A DNA stretch of 64,000 bases from NCBI RefSeq assembly GCF_052857255.1, contig NC_135505.1:136890356-136954355 (forward strand), read 5' to 3'. The first letter of the stretch is position 1, and each line of letters begins with the position of its first letter. Positions 50,658 to 64,000 of the stretch are shown one piece after another. The position numbers were made by a program, and so were the translations under genes. This DNA is from Amblyomma americanum (lineage: Eukaryota > Arthropoda > Arachnida > Ixodida > Ixodidae). A model generated the notes under the pieces. That model searched no databases. It had not been told where the DNA came from and saw nothing but the letters and a program-made list of their open reading frames with translations.

Positions 50658-52345
50658 TATGGTAAGCGGCAGAGTTGTACGTAACGCATCACTAGTATAA
50701 GTGATCGCTGGTAATCGATTACATTTTCTTGTAGTTTTGTAATTAACTGATTACTTTTTCAAACAGTAACGTTCAAGGCAATTCAATTACTTTTTGTAAT
50801 TGATTACTGGTAACTGGTTAATTTTTTCCCAAACCAAGTTGAATGCAACGGTACTGCTTAGAGAACCCGAACCTGACGGAAAACACTGGCTAGCGGGGAT
50901 GGATCTTTCGTAACAATGATAATGGACCCGCTGCGGAGAAGCCTAGTACGCGATCATGTCCGGAACACAATCGGGTCACCGCCATCTTTTACGGTAGTTC
51001 TCTTCCCCAGAAATATAACGTGACCGCTCTGTAGGGTCCCCTCGTCCTGTTAGATGGCGCTGCGACTTAACGGCCACTACACCGAACTCGTAAGGCTTCC
51101 ACACAAAGCACGGAGCAACAATGGAGCGCGGCTCTTCATAGTACTAGGACGCTAGCATCGAAGCATTTCCCAGCTACGACCTGGTGTGCAAGGTGTTTAT
51201 ACGTTACAATACCGCCCCTCCCTCCAGGATACACATTGAGATAGCGTTTAGTGTAGCTGCTGATCTATTCACGAGGAAAGGCGGGAAAATTAGCGAGGCC
51301 AAATTCGAAAAACAACTCCTTTTCAAAATTTACAAGTAACAAAATATCGAGCAAGCTGCAGTGTAGTTTGAATAAATTTGATTTATGGCAATAAAAGTTG
51401 GAAGGAAAATAACGCAACAGATTCCTTTCTCTAACTGTTAAGTTACTTTTTCGGAGCTGTAATTGCCCACTGTAATCAGTTAAATTTCCGATGGAGTAAT
51501 TGTAATCGGTTACTAATTTTCTTGTACTATTTTTGAAGAACGTGCACGAAATGCCCAGCGTTGAATTTTCCTCTGTGATGTGTACTGGTTTCTTTTTTTT
51601 TGCATACATCTTGTGTTTCTAGTGCATTTATGTCCGTTTTATGTTTTTTGTTGCTTGCTCATGGTGGCGCTGAACTGATTTTTTTTATCTGCATTACTCT
51701 CCTGCTTCCATCCTAGTCTTCGATGACTGCAGTATGTTTTAAATTAATGAAATAAATAGAAACCTGGCCGCTGACCATACGATGTAATGAGACAAATCTG
51801 CGTTTAGAAGTTCCTGGTGTACATTCCGCTTTTACATTGATCACTTTCCCATTGATCTTTGAATTTGATTTTTCCTTCGTTTCAGAGCGCTAGCTCTTAA
51901 GGCGAAGGTTCGTGGAAAATAGTACTTTTTGTCGTCACAAGGTGTCCTCGGCGAACACGAAAGACGGCGGATTGTAGCCCAAGCCCCTAGTTGCAGAGAA
52001 AACAGATATAAAGGAACGGTGCAGAAATGCCAGAACTCTGGCTTCTAAAGAGAAATGAATAACACCAGAAACGGCGAATAAGCGAAAACTAAAGCCCCAG
52101 AACAATCCCGGCACTCATGGAGAATGTATACGCCCACGAAAGACACGACCCTCTTGATAACTAGTGGTTATCGAACGAGCAAGGGCAGCAGCTTACGCCA
52201 ACGAAGTCCAGGACTAAAGTCTTCGCCCTTCTCTTACCCACCCTCTAACTGTACTACAATATATATTTTCGTTATCATCAGCAGAGAGCCGCGGCGTTCG
52301 AAATCAAGCGTCCTGCTCTTCTAAGCAACCACAATCGTGACGTAC
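50658..52345. other. Spacer and possible last intron of the receptor gene
   Basis: Contains GTAATCGATTAC/GTAATTGATTAC-type motifs near 50710-50830 and in reverse orientation near 51470-51520, possibly the arms of an old DNA element. The last exon of the gustatory receptor should be here but was not identified; a weak relic is discussed as a finding (about 52253-52300). Confidence 0.4.
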
Positions 52346-54217
52346 CGTGACAAGGAGCGAGCGGTCGAGGCGGAAGAAACCGCCGGCGGTGAGGCACATT
52401 TCATCGGGTTCGATGATGTCATGCAGATACTGAACCTGCGGCACGAGAACAAAACACTACATGTGTTTTCGCACTTACTTCTATAGGCCCCACGGCCATC
52501 ACATACACAGGGCTTACCTGATGTGAATAGGGGTTAGTAGGTTCGAGCAAGGCCGCATTCTTGACTGCATCCTTCAACTTACGAACCTGAAAGGATGTCG
52601 CAAAGTCGTTGTTATCGCCGTCGCCATCAATATCAGCAAGGTCCACTGGATTACGAGGCCCCTCCCACTGATTTGCATTAAGCACGCTCCAGCGCCACCC
52701 GCGGCTTCCGAAGCGGAATTCCTAAGCCTATATCTACGCACGGCTCTATACTGCCCTAAGCTACATTTTAATTCCCTTACAATCTATTTCCTTAGCCTAA
52801 CGGATCATCCGTAATCACCTCTCCGTAATACATGACCTGGTCATAGTAATGTACTCCATTTTGTTTCATCTAAGACAAAGTCAATTTGTCTTTTAACGTT
52901 ACATACCTATAATCTTCCCTTCAACCGCTCTGAGCACTGTCCCAGTCTTCAGAAATTTAACTCCACAAGTTACCACTACAGGGACAGGTCGCCATTCTAT
53001 TCGGCAGCGTTTTGGATAAGAAACTACTGTTATTTCCTTGTATTATTAGCGCTTATTAATGCGCATGTTCCAGTCATGGAGTACATAATCGCGAGCGCAC
53101 TGGTAGACCCATCACTCACCTCGCTTGCAAGGTCACTGCTTGTAAGGACGAAGTCTACGAATCCAAGGGTACTGTAAGCCGTGTAGGTGACCGCAATCCA
53201 GGTGTCTACCAGGGCCAGCGCCGTTACGTGGAAGGACCTGTACAGGGTCATGCACAGCGAGCCGAGGAGGCTTGCCGAAGATACCAGGATCATCGGACTC
53301 CATACGCTGTTGATGACCGCCTTGAGCGCCTTTATCTTGCAGACGTTGGCGCGCACTTCTTCGATTCTGGAGGCCGCAGCGACGTATGCCAGCGTCGTGG
53401 CCTTAGTCATCCGGCGGCATTCCTCAAAGGTCGCTACCTGCGCCCTCAGGTACTGCACCAGGACGCCGCAGAAATGGACCAGGGACATGTACATGTAAGA
53501 CTCGCAGAACAGGAGCGCCACGGAGCTAAGAACGGCCAGAGCCTTGAAGAGCGGGTGCCAGTGTTTGCGCTCTCCTGAGAACATTCTGCAGTGCATCAGG
53601 AACACCAGAGAGAAGCATGATACCGCAGTGGCCAGCATGGCTGACCTCAACACGACTTTGAACCAAGCGCGGCCGTTGTAGCGGCAGATCGACCTCTTTT
53701 CGGGAACGAAGCCGGTGCACTTCTCTAACTCCGCCGCGTCCCGCAGAAAGTCCAAGAGCCTCCGAGACCCGAAGGCGAGACAGATGAAGTTGAAGAGCCA
53801 TTTGACGGCGGCCACGACGTGTGCGATGAACCCGATGGACTCGGAAAACTTGCAAGATTTGTCCGATAAGCAGGTCGCCTTCGACGCGATCGTGATGCCC
53901 TCCATGGTTGTAAGCGTCGCCAGCCAGGCGATGGAGTAAATCAAGTAAGGGCTCTTCCAGGTCATCCTGGCGTTCTTCAGCGATTCCTTTTTCATGTTGC
54001 CGATGAACAGGCAGCCAAAGAACCGGATGAATCTTGCGTGGATGATGAAAAGCCGAACCATGTAAGACTGTTCCGTTGGCTCTGAAGACAGCGCTGCTGG
54101 AACGATGGTAAAACAGCGCCTGGTCGCCTTGCTTTGCTTAGCAGCGAACTTCAGTCCTTTGCCTGCAGAGAAATGGAAATCAGAAGCGGCCATTACGGCT
54201 GGAAGTATCGTGGACAT
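52346..54217 (-). CDS. Gustatory receptor (insect GR-like seven-helix chemoreceptor), last exon not found
   Basis: Three exons on the minus strand: 54217-53120 (ATG at 54217; 366 codons; donor GAG|GTGAGT), 52586-52518 (acceptor CAG|, donor CAG|GTAAGC; 23 codons) and 52435-52346 (acceptor CAG|, donor ACG|GTACGT; 30 codons). All introns are phase 0. Exon 1 carries six or so hydrophobic helices, e.g. around IYSIAWLATLTTM, WLFNFICLAF, SAMLATAVSCFSLVFL, ALAVLSSVALLF and SSASLLGSLCMTL. Exon 3 carries the segment GGFFRLDRSLLVT, which in the arthropod GR family comes just before helix 7 and the TY-x5-Q-F/T ending. 419 codons fit the family length minus a short final exon. Members are ligand-gated channels in chemosensory neurons; the ligand is unknown. 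The final exon is either outside my detection or lost, so this could be a pseudogene. Confidence 0.82.
52720..53000 (-). mobile_element. Degenerate RTE-like fragment in the receptor intron
   Basis: Phrases such as CTACGCACGGCTCTATAC and TTTAACGTTACATACCTATA resemble the minus-strand RTE sequence at 9382-9460. Highly decayed; low certainty. Confidence 0.35.
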
Positions 54218-56442
54218 AGGGGGAAGAGGTGGGGGGGGGAAGGAGCCTGTGGGTAAACCGGATGTAGTACGTCAGGTTGGCTACCCTACACATGGGAAGG
54301 GAGAAAAAAAGGACCGGAAGAGAACAGACAGAATTAAAAATGAGTTTGTCATAAGCACGTGAGCATTGTCAGTGGTAAATTGTGGCCAATAAAAACAAAG
54401 TGCGTAAGGCGGACACTCAAACCTTGTGCTCAAGAAAGTTGAGGCCATGGTCCCAGAGATATCTTGTATAGCGTGGACAATGGCGAAACACTGGGAGCTT
54501 CTGTCGTCCTTGCTTCCACCGAATAAATATATCGTCTACGTGGTACGCGTGAAGACTTCTTGATGTGTAGCACTGTATGCAATTGGTGACCTGGCTTTCG
54601 AACGATCGAAACTTTGGCAGATTGTTATATCACATATCTCTAACAAGCAAGACTACACTAAGAGCATTGGAGAAATCGATACAGAACGCTGAGGTTTTGG
54701 GGCATGCTAAAATATTTAACTTGAAACAATGAAAGAACAATTATTTGCCTTTTGTGCAATATGCACACCCAACAGTTCTGGACAAAAGCATTTTCGAACG
54801 GAAAAAGAGTTTATGGTGGAATTTTTTCATATCTTGTAAGATATGTCACTATAACGATCAACATATCCGCAGATAATCCGTCGGCAGGCTTATCCGTCGG
54901 TCAATTACGAAAGTGGCTGTTACTCACGCCATGAGAGAGCCATCATGGGTCACAAGTCCTGTTTCCGCAAGACCACTAGCAGGTAATTATACTGGCGCCT
55001 TGCAGTCGAACGCAGTCAATCGCACCCACTTTGCTGCCTCCCGCAATTTGTGGTCGTCAAGTGACGTAGTTTGAGAGTACGGCCGTTGTGCGCCCTTCTT
55101 TTCGAAAGATCTATTACACCGTCCGGTTCTTGAGCGATTGTCCAATGGCGATCGAGGTTCATCACGTTACGGCCGGTGCTGTTAATTTAGTTTTTATTCC
55201 TACTCTTCAAGCTCGCAGTGGCTCTAAAGCGTATTCGATATTTCGCTCGCGTGAGCAACGATAGAACGGAACCACATCAATCCCACGAGGGTCTGGCGGA
55301 TCAACACGCGTCACATATTATGCATGCGATATGTATCAGCTGCTGACGTGCATCTGGTAACTTTCGACGGAGAAAACGCTTTCATTATTTCCACAACCAG
55401 GGACCTAACACTTAACTTATTCAACATGCAAAACGATAGAAATCATCCCAGTCTTGAAGAAATTTTGAGATAGCTTGTTTTTCAAGAGCCGCCGAAAGAA
55501 TTACTTAGGGCACCGGCGATAACTCATTCCTATACGACTACGGCCGTCGAAATTTGCGTCAAGTGGCAGCTTTAGAGCTGTCTTCAGACTCCACAACTAC
55601 AGATATGAAAGCATGATAGCTTACCCTGTTCGATAAAGCGACAGACCATTACGAAATTAAACATACGGTGACCCACAATTATATAGACTTTCGCTGGCAG
55701 CAGCTGCGCGGAGGCTGCATTGGTGTCGTGGTTCAGGAGTATAAAAAAGAGTTTATAAAAGGAACAAAGAAGCGTCACCTTAGTAGAAAGCACCTATAAG
55801 TTAGCCTTTCATGAAATCTCAGATTAGTAGTTGATTCCTATTGATTTTCATTGCGCCGGAGATTAAAACCTAGAGCGAAATTGCCGAGAGAACAAGAATG
55901 AAAGAACTTTAATCCATTGAAAGCCAGTTTGGGGAGAGTGTAAGGCAAGGCGGCCATGATCTGTAAAGAGTTAAATTTGAGTTGGTAGGCTAACGACATT
56001 AGTAACAGTAAAGGTTACTGTATTTTTTACTGCCGAAACGCACAAACCGCCGATGCATTCTAGAAAGGTGGTCAGTGAGAACGGTACATGGCAGCTTGTT
56101 CTAAGCAAATACCTGCAGAAACAAATTAATTCTCTCCTGGTCACGATCATTTTGCTACAATGAGTTCTAAAGATGTTGTCAGGTTTCTCGAGGGAAACGC
56201 TTCCATTGGATACGTGTTTTCAGTAGATGCTGTAGACTTGATTTATTTTGTTCACCACGATGCATTTTAGAGCGTTCGGTCTGCTGCTTGCGTTTCGTGT
56301 CTCAGCGTTATCCGTTATAACGCAAATCGTAACCGCGGTGGTTGTACATTGGAATAAAATTATAACAGGCGCAGTGTGGTGCCCGAGCACCACAATATAA
56401 ATTGAATTATGTCGATCCGATATATATACATATATTTCACAG
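54218..56442. other. Receptor promoter flank and spacer before the satellite
   Basis: A G-rich run (GGGGGGGG) lies at 54231-54239, just upstream of the receptor start. Nothing else is recognised up to the satellite edge. Confidence 0.45.
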
Positions 56443-59400
56443 CCAGGAAATTCCGGTCTCAACAAGTACAAAAAAATAATTTGCGACCCAAAACAAATAT
56501 TCGACAATCTAAAACTGGACGGTTGAACATGACACAGACGAAAATAATCATCTTGAAGGAGACTGTTCTGAATCCTTCCTCTGCCTCACCCATCCCATCG
56601 TCAGCTATTCGCCTCAAGATGTGTCCTATGTAGTATATGGCCACACCTCGGATTCACGCCATTTGACCCTTGAACCGGGCCAACCTGGCCTTGACAGTCT
56701 CCCCGATAACGCGGAGTCTTAGCGTCGTCAGCGATGGTAGCACCTGCCGACACTGGACCCGTTTTATCTTCCACCGTTTAGGCAAGCGTTAAACTGACTT
56801 GTCCACAACGCTGGTGGTCATTGATGCTTGCATGACCTATATGTTTGTAAAAGGTCGTTGCGTTTAAGAAGCAAAAAAGCTGTTAATAGCATAACTGCGC
56901 TATTAGCGCGATTTTCACAATAGCCCTTTAATTTGACACCGAGGAAATTCCGGTCTCTACCACAAAAAACAAATTGCGACCCAAAACAATTATTCGACAA
57001 TCTAAAACTAGACGGTTGAACATGATACAGACGAAAATAATCATCTTGAAGGAGACTGTTCTGAATCCTTCCTCTGCCTCACCCATCCCATCGTCAGCTA
57101 TTCGCCTCAAGATGTGCCCTATGTAGGATATGGCCACACCTCGGATTCACGCCATTTGACCCTAGAACCGGGCCAACCTGGCCTTGACAGTCTCCCCGAT
57201 AACGCGGAGTCTTAGCGTCGTCAGCGATGGTAGCACCTGCCGACACTGGACCCGTTTTATCTTCCACCGTTTAGGCAAGCGTTAAACTGACTTGTCCACA
57301 ACGCTGGTGGTCATTGATGCTTGCATGACCTATATGTTTGTAAAAGGTCGTTGCGTTTAAGAAGCAAAAAAGCTGTTAATAGCATAACTGCGCTATTAGC
57401 GCGATTTTCACAATAGCCCTTTAATTTGACACCGAGGAAATTCCGGTCTCTACCACAAAAAACAACTTGCGACCCAAAACAATTATTCGACAATCTAAAA
57501 CTGGACGGTTGAACATGATACAGACGAAAATAATCATCTTGAAGGAGACTGTTCTGAATCCTTCCTCTGCCTCACCCATCCCATCGTCAGCTATTCGCCT
57601 CAAGATGTGCCCTATGTAGTATATGGCCACACCTCGGATTCACGCCATTTGACCCTTGAACCGGGCCAACCTGGCCTTGACAGTCTCCCCGATAACGCGG
57701 AGTCTTAGCGTCGTCAGCGATGGTAGCACCTGCCGACAATGGACCCGTTTTATCTTCCACCGCTTAGGCAAGCGTTAAACTGACTTGTCCACAACGCTGG
57801 TGGTCATTGATGCTTGCATGACCTATATGTTTGTAAAAGGTCGTTGCGTTTAAGAAGCAAAAAGGCTGTTAATAGCATAACTGCGCTATTAGCGCGATTT
57901 TCACAATAGCCCTTTAATTTGACACCGAGGAAATTCCGGTCTCTACCACAAAAAACAAATTGCGACCCAAAACAATTATTCGACAATCTAAAACTAGACG
58001 GTTGAACATGATACAGACGAAAATAATCATCTTGAAGGAGACTGTTCTGAATCCTTCCTCTGCCTCACCCATCCCATCGTCAGCTATTCGCCTCAAGATG
58101 TGCCCTATGTAGGATATGGCCACACCTCGGATTCACGCCATTTGACCCTAGAACCGGGCCAACCTGGCCTTGACAGTCTCCCCGATAACGCGGAGTCTTA
58201 GCGTCGTCAGCGATGGTAGCACCTGCCGACACTGGACCCGTTTTATCTTCCACCGTTTAGGCAAGCGTTAAACTGACTTGTCCACAACGCTGGTGGTCAT
58301 TGATGCTTGCATGACCTATATGTTTGTAAAAGGTCGTTGCGTTTAAGAAGCAAAAAAGCTGTTAATAGCATAACTGCGCTATTAGCGCGATTTTCACAAT
58401 AGCCCTTTAATTTGACACCGAGGAAATTCCGGTCTCTACCACAAAAAACAAATTGCGACCCAAAACAATTATTCGACAATCTAAAACTGGACGGTTGAAC
58501 ATGATACAGACGAAAATAATCATCTTGAAGGAGACTGTTCTGAATCCTTCCTCTGCCTCACCCATCCCATCGTCAGCTATTCGCCTCAAGATGTGCCCTA
58601 TGTAGGATATGGCCACACCTCGGATTCACGCCATTTGACCCTAGAACCGGGCCAACCTGGCCTTGACAGTCTCCCCGATAACGCGGAGTCTTAGCGTCGT
58701 CAGCGATGGTAGCACCTGCCGACACTGGACCCGTTTTATCTTCCACCGTTTAGGCAAGCGTTAAACTGACTTGTCCACAACGCTGGTGGTCATTGATGCT
58801 TGCATGACCTATATGTTTGTAAAAGGTCGTTGCGTTTAAGAAGCAAAAAAGCTGTTAATAGCATAACTGCGCTATTAGCGCGATTTTCACAATAGCCCTT
58901 TAATTTGACACCGAGGAAATTCCGGTCTCTACCACAAAAAACAACTTGCGACCCAAAACAATTATTCGACAATCTAAAACAGGACGGTTGAACATGATAC
59001 AGACGAAAATAATCATCTTGAAGGAGACTGTTCTGAATTCTTCCTCTGCCTCACCCATCCCATCGTCAGCTATTCGCCTCAAGATGTGCCCTATGTAGTA
59101 TATGGCCACACCTCGGATTCACGCCATTTGACCCTTGAACCGGGCCAACCTGGCCTTGACAGTCTCCCCGATAACGCGGAGTCTTAGCGTCGTCAGCGAT
59201 GGTAGCACCTGCCGACAATGGACCCGTTTTATCTTCCACCGCTTAGGCAAGCGTTAAACTGACTTGTCCACAACGCTGGTGGTCATTGATGCTTGCATGA
59301 CCTATATGTTTGTAAAAGGTCGTTGCGTTTAAGAAGCAAAAAGGCTGTTAATAGCATAACTGCGCTATTAGCGCGATTTTCACAATAGCCCTTTAATTTG

Positions 59401-62400
59401 ACACCGAGGAAATTCCGGTCTCTACCACAAAAAACAAATTGCGACCCAAAACAATTATTCGACAATCTAAAACTAGACGGTTGAACATGATACAGACGAA
59501 AATAATCATCTTGAAGGAGACTGTTCTGAATCCTTCCTCTGCCTCACCCATCCCATCGTCAGCTATTCGCCTCAAGATGTGCCCTATGTAGGATATGGCC
59601 ACACCTCGGATTCACGCCATTTGACCCTAGAACCGGGCCAACCTGGCCTTGACAGTCTCCCCGATAACGCGGAGTCTTAGCGTCGTCAGCGATGGTAGCA
59701 CCTGCCGACACTGGACCCGTTTTATCTTCCACCGTTTAGGCAAGCGTTAAACTGACTTGTCCACAACGCTGGTGGTCATTGATGCTTGCATGACCTATAT
59801 GTTTGTAAAAGGTCGTTGCGTTTAAGAAGCAAAAAAGCTGTTAATAGCATAACTGCGCTATTAGCGCGATTTTCACAATAGCCCTTTAATTTGACACCGA
59901 GGAAATTCCGGTCTCTACCACAAAAAACAAATTGCGACCCAAAACAATTATTCGACAATCTAAAACTGGACGGTTGAACATGATACAGACGAAAATAATC
60001 ATCTTGAAGGAGACTGTTCTGAATCCTTCCTCTGCCTCACCCATCCCATCGTCAGCTATTCGCCTCAAGATGTGCCCTATGTAGTATATGGCCACACCTC
60101 GGATTCACGCCATTTGACCCTTGAACCGGGCCAACCTGGCCTTGACAGTCTCCCCGATAACGCGGAGTCTTAGCGTCGTCAGCGATGGTAGCACCTGCCG
60201 ACAATGGACCCGTTTTATCTTCCACCGCTTAGGCAAGCGTTAAACTGACTTGTCCACAACGCTGGTGGTCATTGATGATTGCATGACCTATATGTTTCTA
60301 AAAGGTCGTTGCGTTTAAGAAGCAAAAAGGCTGTTAGTAGCATAGCTGCGCTATTAGCGCGATTTTCACAATAGCCCTTTAATTTGACACCGAGGAAATT
60401 CCGGTCTCTACCACAAAAAACAAATTGCGACCCAAAACAATTATTCGACAATCTAAAACTGGACGGTTGAACATGATACAGACGAAAATAATCATCTTGA
60501 AGGAGACTGTTCTGAATCCTTCCTCTGCCTCACCCATCCCATCGTCAGCTATTCGCCTCAAGATGTGTCCTATGTAGTATATGGCCACACCTCGGATTCA
60601 CGCCATTTGACCCTTGAACCGGGCCAACCTGGCCTTGACAGTCTCCCCGATAACGCGGAGTCTTAGCGTCGTCAGCGATGGTAGCACCTGCCGACACTGG
60701 ACCCGTTTTATCTTCCACCGTTTAGGCAAGCGTTAAACTGACTTGTCCACAACGCTGGTGGTCATTGATGCTTGCATGACCTATATGTTTGTAAAAGGTC
60801 GTTGCGTTTAAGAAGCAAAAAAGCTGTTAATAGCATAACTGCGCTATTAGCGCGATTTTCACAATAGCCCTTTAATTTGACACCGAGGAAATTCCGGTCT
60901 CTACCACAAAAAACAAATTGCGACCCAAAACAATTATTCGACAATCTAAAACTGGACGGTTGAACATGATACAGACGAAAATAATCATCTTGAAGGAGAC
61001 TGTTCTGAATCCTTCCTCTGCCTCACCCATCCCATCGTCAGCTATTCGCCTCAAGATGTGCCCTATGTAGTATATGGCCACACCTCGGATTCACGCCATT
61101 TGACCCTTGAACCGGGCCAACCTGGCCTTGACAGTCTCCCCGATAACGCGGAGTCTTAGCGTCGTCAGCGATGGTAGCACCTGCCGACAATGGACCCGTT
61201 TTATCTTCCACCGCTTAGGCAAGCGTTAAACTGACTTGTCCACAACGCTGGTGGTCATTGATGCTTGCATGACCTATATGTTTGTAAAAGGTCGTTGCGT
61301 TTAAGAAGCAAAAAAGCTGTTAATAGCATAACTGCGCTATTAGCGCGATTTTCACAATAGCCCTTTAATTTGACACCGAGGAAATTCCGGTCTCTACCAC
61401 AAAAAACAAATTGCGACCCAAAACAATTATTCGACAATCTAAAACTGGACGGTTGAACATGATACAGACGAAAATAATCATCTTGAAGGAGACTGTTCTG
61501 AATCCTTCCTCTGCCTCACCCATCCCATCGTCAGCTATTCGCCTCAAGATGTGTCCTATGTAGTATATGGCCACACCTCGGATTCACGCCATTTGACCCT
61601 TGAACCGGGCCAACCTGGCCTTGACAGTCTCCCCGATAACGCGGAGTCTTAGCGTCGTCAGCGATGGTAGCACCTGCCGACAATGGACCCGTTTTATCTT
61701 CCACCGCTTAGGCAAGCGTTAAACTGACTTGTCCACAACGCTGGTGGTCATTGATGATTGCATGACCTATATGTTTCTAAAAGGTCGTTGCGTTTAAGAA
61801 GCAAAAAGGCTGTTAGTAGCATAACTGCGCTATTAGCGCGATTTTCACAATAGCCCTTTAATTTGACACCGAGGAAATTCCGGTCTCTACCACAAAAAAC
61901 AAATTGCGACCCAAAACAATTATTCGACAATCTAGAACTGGACGGTTGAACATGATACAGACGAAAATAATCATCTTGAAGGAGACTGTTCTGAATCCTT
62001 CCTCTGCCTCACCCATCCCATCGTCAGCTATTCGCCTCAAGATGTGCCCTATGTAGGATATGGCCAAACCTCGGATTCACGCCATTTGACCCTAGAACCG
62101 GGCCAACCTGGCCTTGACAGTCTCCCCGATAACGCGGAGTCTTAGCGTCGTCAGCGATGGTAGCACCTGCCGACACTGGACCCGTTTTATCTTCCACCGT
62201 TTAGGCAAGCGTTAAACTGACTTGTCCACAACGCTGGTGGTCATTGATGCTTGCATGACCTTTATGTTTGTAAAAGGTCGTTGCGTTTAAGAAGCAAAAA
62301 GGCTGTTAGTAGCATAACAGCGCTATTAGCGCGATTTTCACAATAGCCCTTTAATTTGACACCGAGGAAATTCCGGTCTCTACCACAAAAAACAAATTGC

Positions 62401-64000
62401 GACCCAAAACAATTATTCGACAATCTAAAACTGGACGGTTGAACATTATACAGACGAAAATAATCATCTTGAAGGAGACTGTTCTGAATCCTTCCTCTGC
62501 CTCACCCATCCCATCGTCAGCTATTCGCCTCAAGATGTGCCCTATGTAGGATATGGCCACACCTCGGATTCACGCCATTTGACCCTAGAACCGGGCCAAC
62601 CTGGCCTTGACAGTCTCCCCGATAACGCGGAGTCTTAGCGTCGTCAGCGATGGTAGCACCTGCCGACACTGGACCCGTTTTATCTTCCACCGTTTAGGCA
62701 AGCGTTAAACTGACTTGTCCACAACGCTGGTGGTCATTGATGCTTGCATGACCCATATGTTTGTAAAAGGTCGTTGCGTTTAAGAAGCAAAAAGGCTGTT
62801 AGTAGCATAACAGCGCTATTAGCGCGATTTTCACAATAGCCCTTTAATTTGACACCTAGGAAATTCCGGTCTCTACCACAAAAAACAAATTGCGACCCAA
62901 AACAATTATTCGACAATCTAGAACTGGACGGTTGAACATGATACAGACGAAAATAATCATCTTGAAGGAGACTGTTCTGAATCCTTCCTCTGCCTCACCC
63001 ATCCCATCGTCAGCTATTCGCCTCAAGATGTGCCCTATGTAGGATATGGCCACACCTCGGATTCACGCCATTTGACCCTTGAACCGGGCCAACCTGGCCT
63101 TGACAGTCTCCCCGATAACGCGGAGTCTTAGCGTCGTCAGCGATGGTAGCACCTGCCGACACTGGACCCGTTTTATCTTCCACCGTTTAGGCAAGCGTTA
63201 AACTGACTTGTCCACAACGCTGGTGGTCATTGATGCTTGCATGACCTATATGTTTGTAAAAGGTCGTTGCGTTTAAGAAGCAAAAAGGCTGTTAGTAGCA
63301 TAACAGCGCTATTAGCGCGATTTTCACAATAGCCCTTTAATTTGACACCTAGGAAATTCCGGTCTCTACCACAAAAAACAAATTGCGACCCAAAACAATT
63401 ATTCGACAATCTAAAACTGGACGGTTGAACATGATACAGACGAAAATAATCATCTTGAAGGAGACTGTTCTGAATCCTTCCTCTGCCTCACCCATCCCAT
63501 CGTCTGCTGTTCGCCTCAAGATGTGCCCTATGTAGGATATGGCCACACCTCGGATTCACGCCATTTGACCCTAGAACCGGGCCAACCTGGCCTTGACAGT
63601 CTCCCCGATAACGCGGAGTCTTAGCGTCGTCAGCGATGGTAGCACCTGCCGACAATGGACCCGTTTTATCTTCCACCGCTTAGGCAAGCGTTAAACTGAC
63701 TTGTCCACAACGCTGGTGGTCATTGATGATTGCATGACCTATATGTTTGTAAAAGGTCGTTGCGTTTAAGAAGCAAAAAGGCTGTTAGTAGCATAACTGC
63801 GCTATTAGCGCGATTTTCACAATAGCCCTTTAATTTGACACCGAGGAAATTCCGGTCTCTACCACAAAAAACAAATTGCGACCCAAAACAATTATTCGAC
63901 AATCTAAAACTGGACGGTTGAACATGATACAGACGAAAATATTCATCTTGAAGGAGACTGTTCTGAATCCTTCCTCTGCCTCACCCATCCCATCGTCAGC
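56443..64000. repeat. 493-bp satellite array, about 15 units, continues past the window
   Basis: Repeats of exactly 493 bp from AGGAAATTCCGGTCTC at about 56443 to the right edge. The same position in successive units (for instance 56928, 57421, 57914, 58407, 58900) is always 493 apart, with no indel apparent over at least twelve units. Since 493 is not a multiple of three and each unit has the same pair of short reading frames, these frames are by-products. Units differ at a few diagnostic sites (TAGTATATGG or TAGGATATGG; CCCTTGAACC or CCCTAGAACC; GACAATGG or GACACTGG; CCGCTTAGG or CCGTTTAGG). The first unit at the left edge is the most diverged. Likely heterochromatic satellite DNA. Confidence 0.97.

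Noticed and set aside
52253..52345. Intron-like 28-base gap joining receptor exon 3 to a short helix-7-like end
   Set aside because: Too short for a spliceosomal intron; kept only as a finding to be tested.
56818..63902. Dozens of 60- and 69-codon minus-strand frames repeated every 493 bp
   Set aside because: They are the same two frames of the satellite unit; the unit length is not a multiple of three, there is no family motif, and conservation is equal in all positions.

Overview
The window looks like nuclear DNA of a hard tick (Ixodidae, probably a metastriate species). The signs are intron-containing eukaryotic genes with AATAAA poly(A) signals, a chelicerate-style repeat landscape (tRNA-derived SINEs with (ATT)n tails, RTE-like LINEs ending in (ATG)n, many foldback/MITE elements), an arthropod gustatory-receptor gene, a tick-type leucine-rich-repeat gene and a large satellite. 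The order Ixodida is an inference from the overall pattern; no species can be named from sequence reading alone.

Layout. 145-4594 (minus): a complete three-exon COX19 gene (mitochondrial copper/cytochrome oxidase assembly factor) whose last exon also carries a second open frame starting three bases after the COX19 stop. 5253-7451 (minus): a single-exon 732-residue leucine-rich-repeat protein. 8.8-17.7 kb: repeats (RTE LINE, several SINEs, an 89-bp and a 53-bp tandem repeat, foldback elements). 17788-36057 (plus): the most interesting locus, an apparently undescribed multi-exon gene for a type II membrane protein. A transmembrane exon is followed by seven exons that each encode one six-cysteine module, two short linker exons and a long hydrophilic terminal exon; every junction from the transmembrane exon onward is phase 1. 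Its introns are full of LINEs, SINEs and MITEs. 38132-38911 and 42114-42806 (plus): two single-exon paralogues for very acidic proteins with a shared basic motif and a hydrophobic C-terminus. 43.1-44.4 kb: RNase H part of a LINE (minus). 47.8-50.7 kb: MITEs, one nested in another. 52346-54217 (minus): a gustatory receptor gene whose last exon was not found. 56443 to the right edge: a 493-bp satellite, about 15 units, with signs of a three-unit higher-order repeat.

The genes do not form a pathway or operon; they are independent eukaryotic loci separated by repeats. The exon models come from reading splice signals, frame and family motifs by eye. No alignment, expression data or database search was available.
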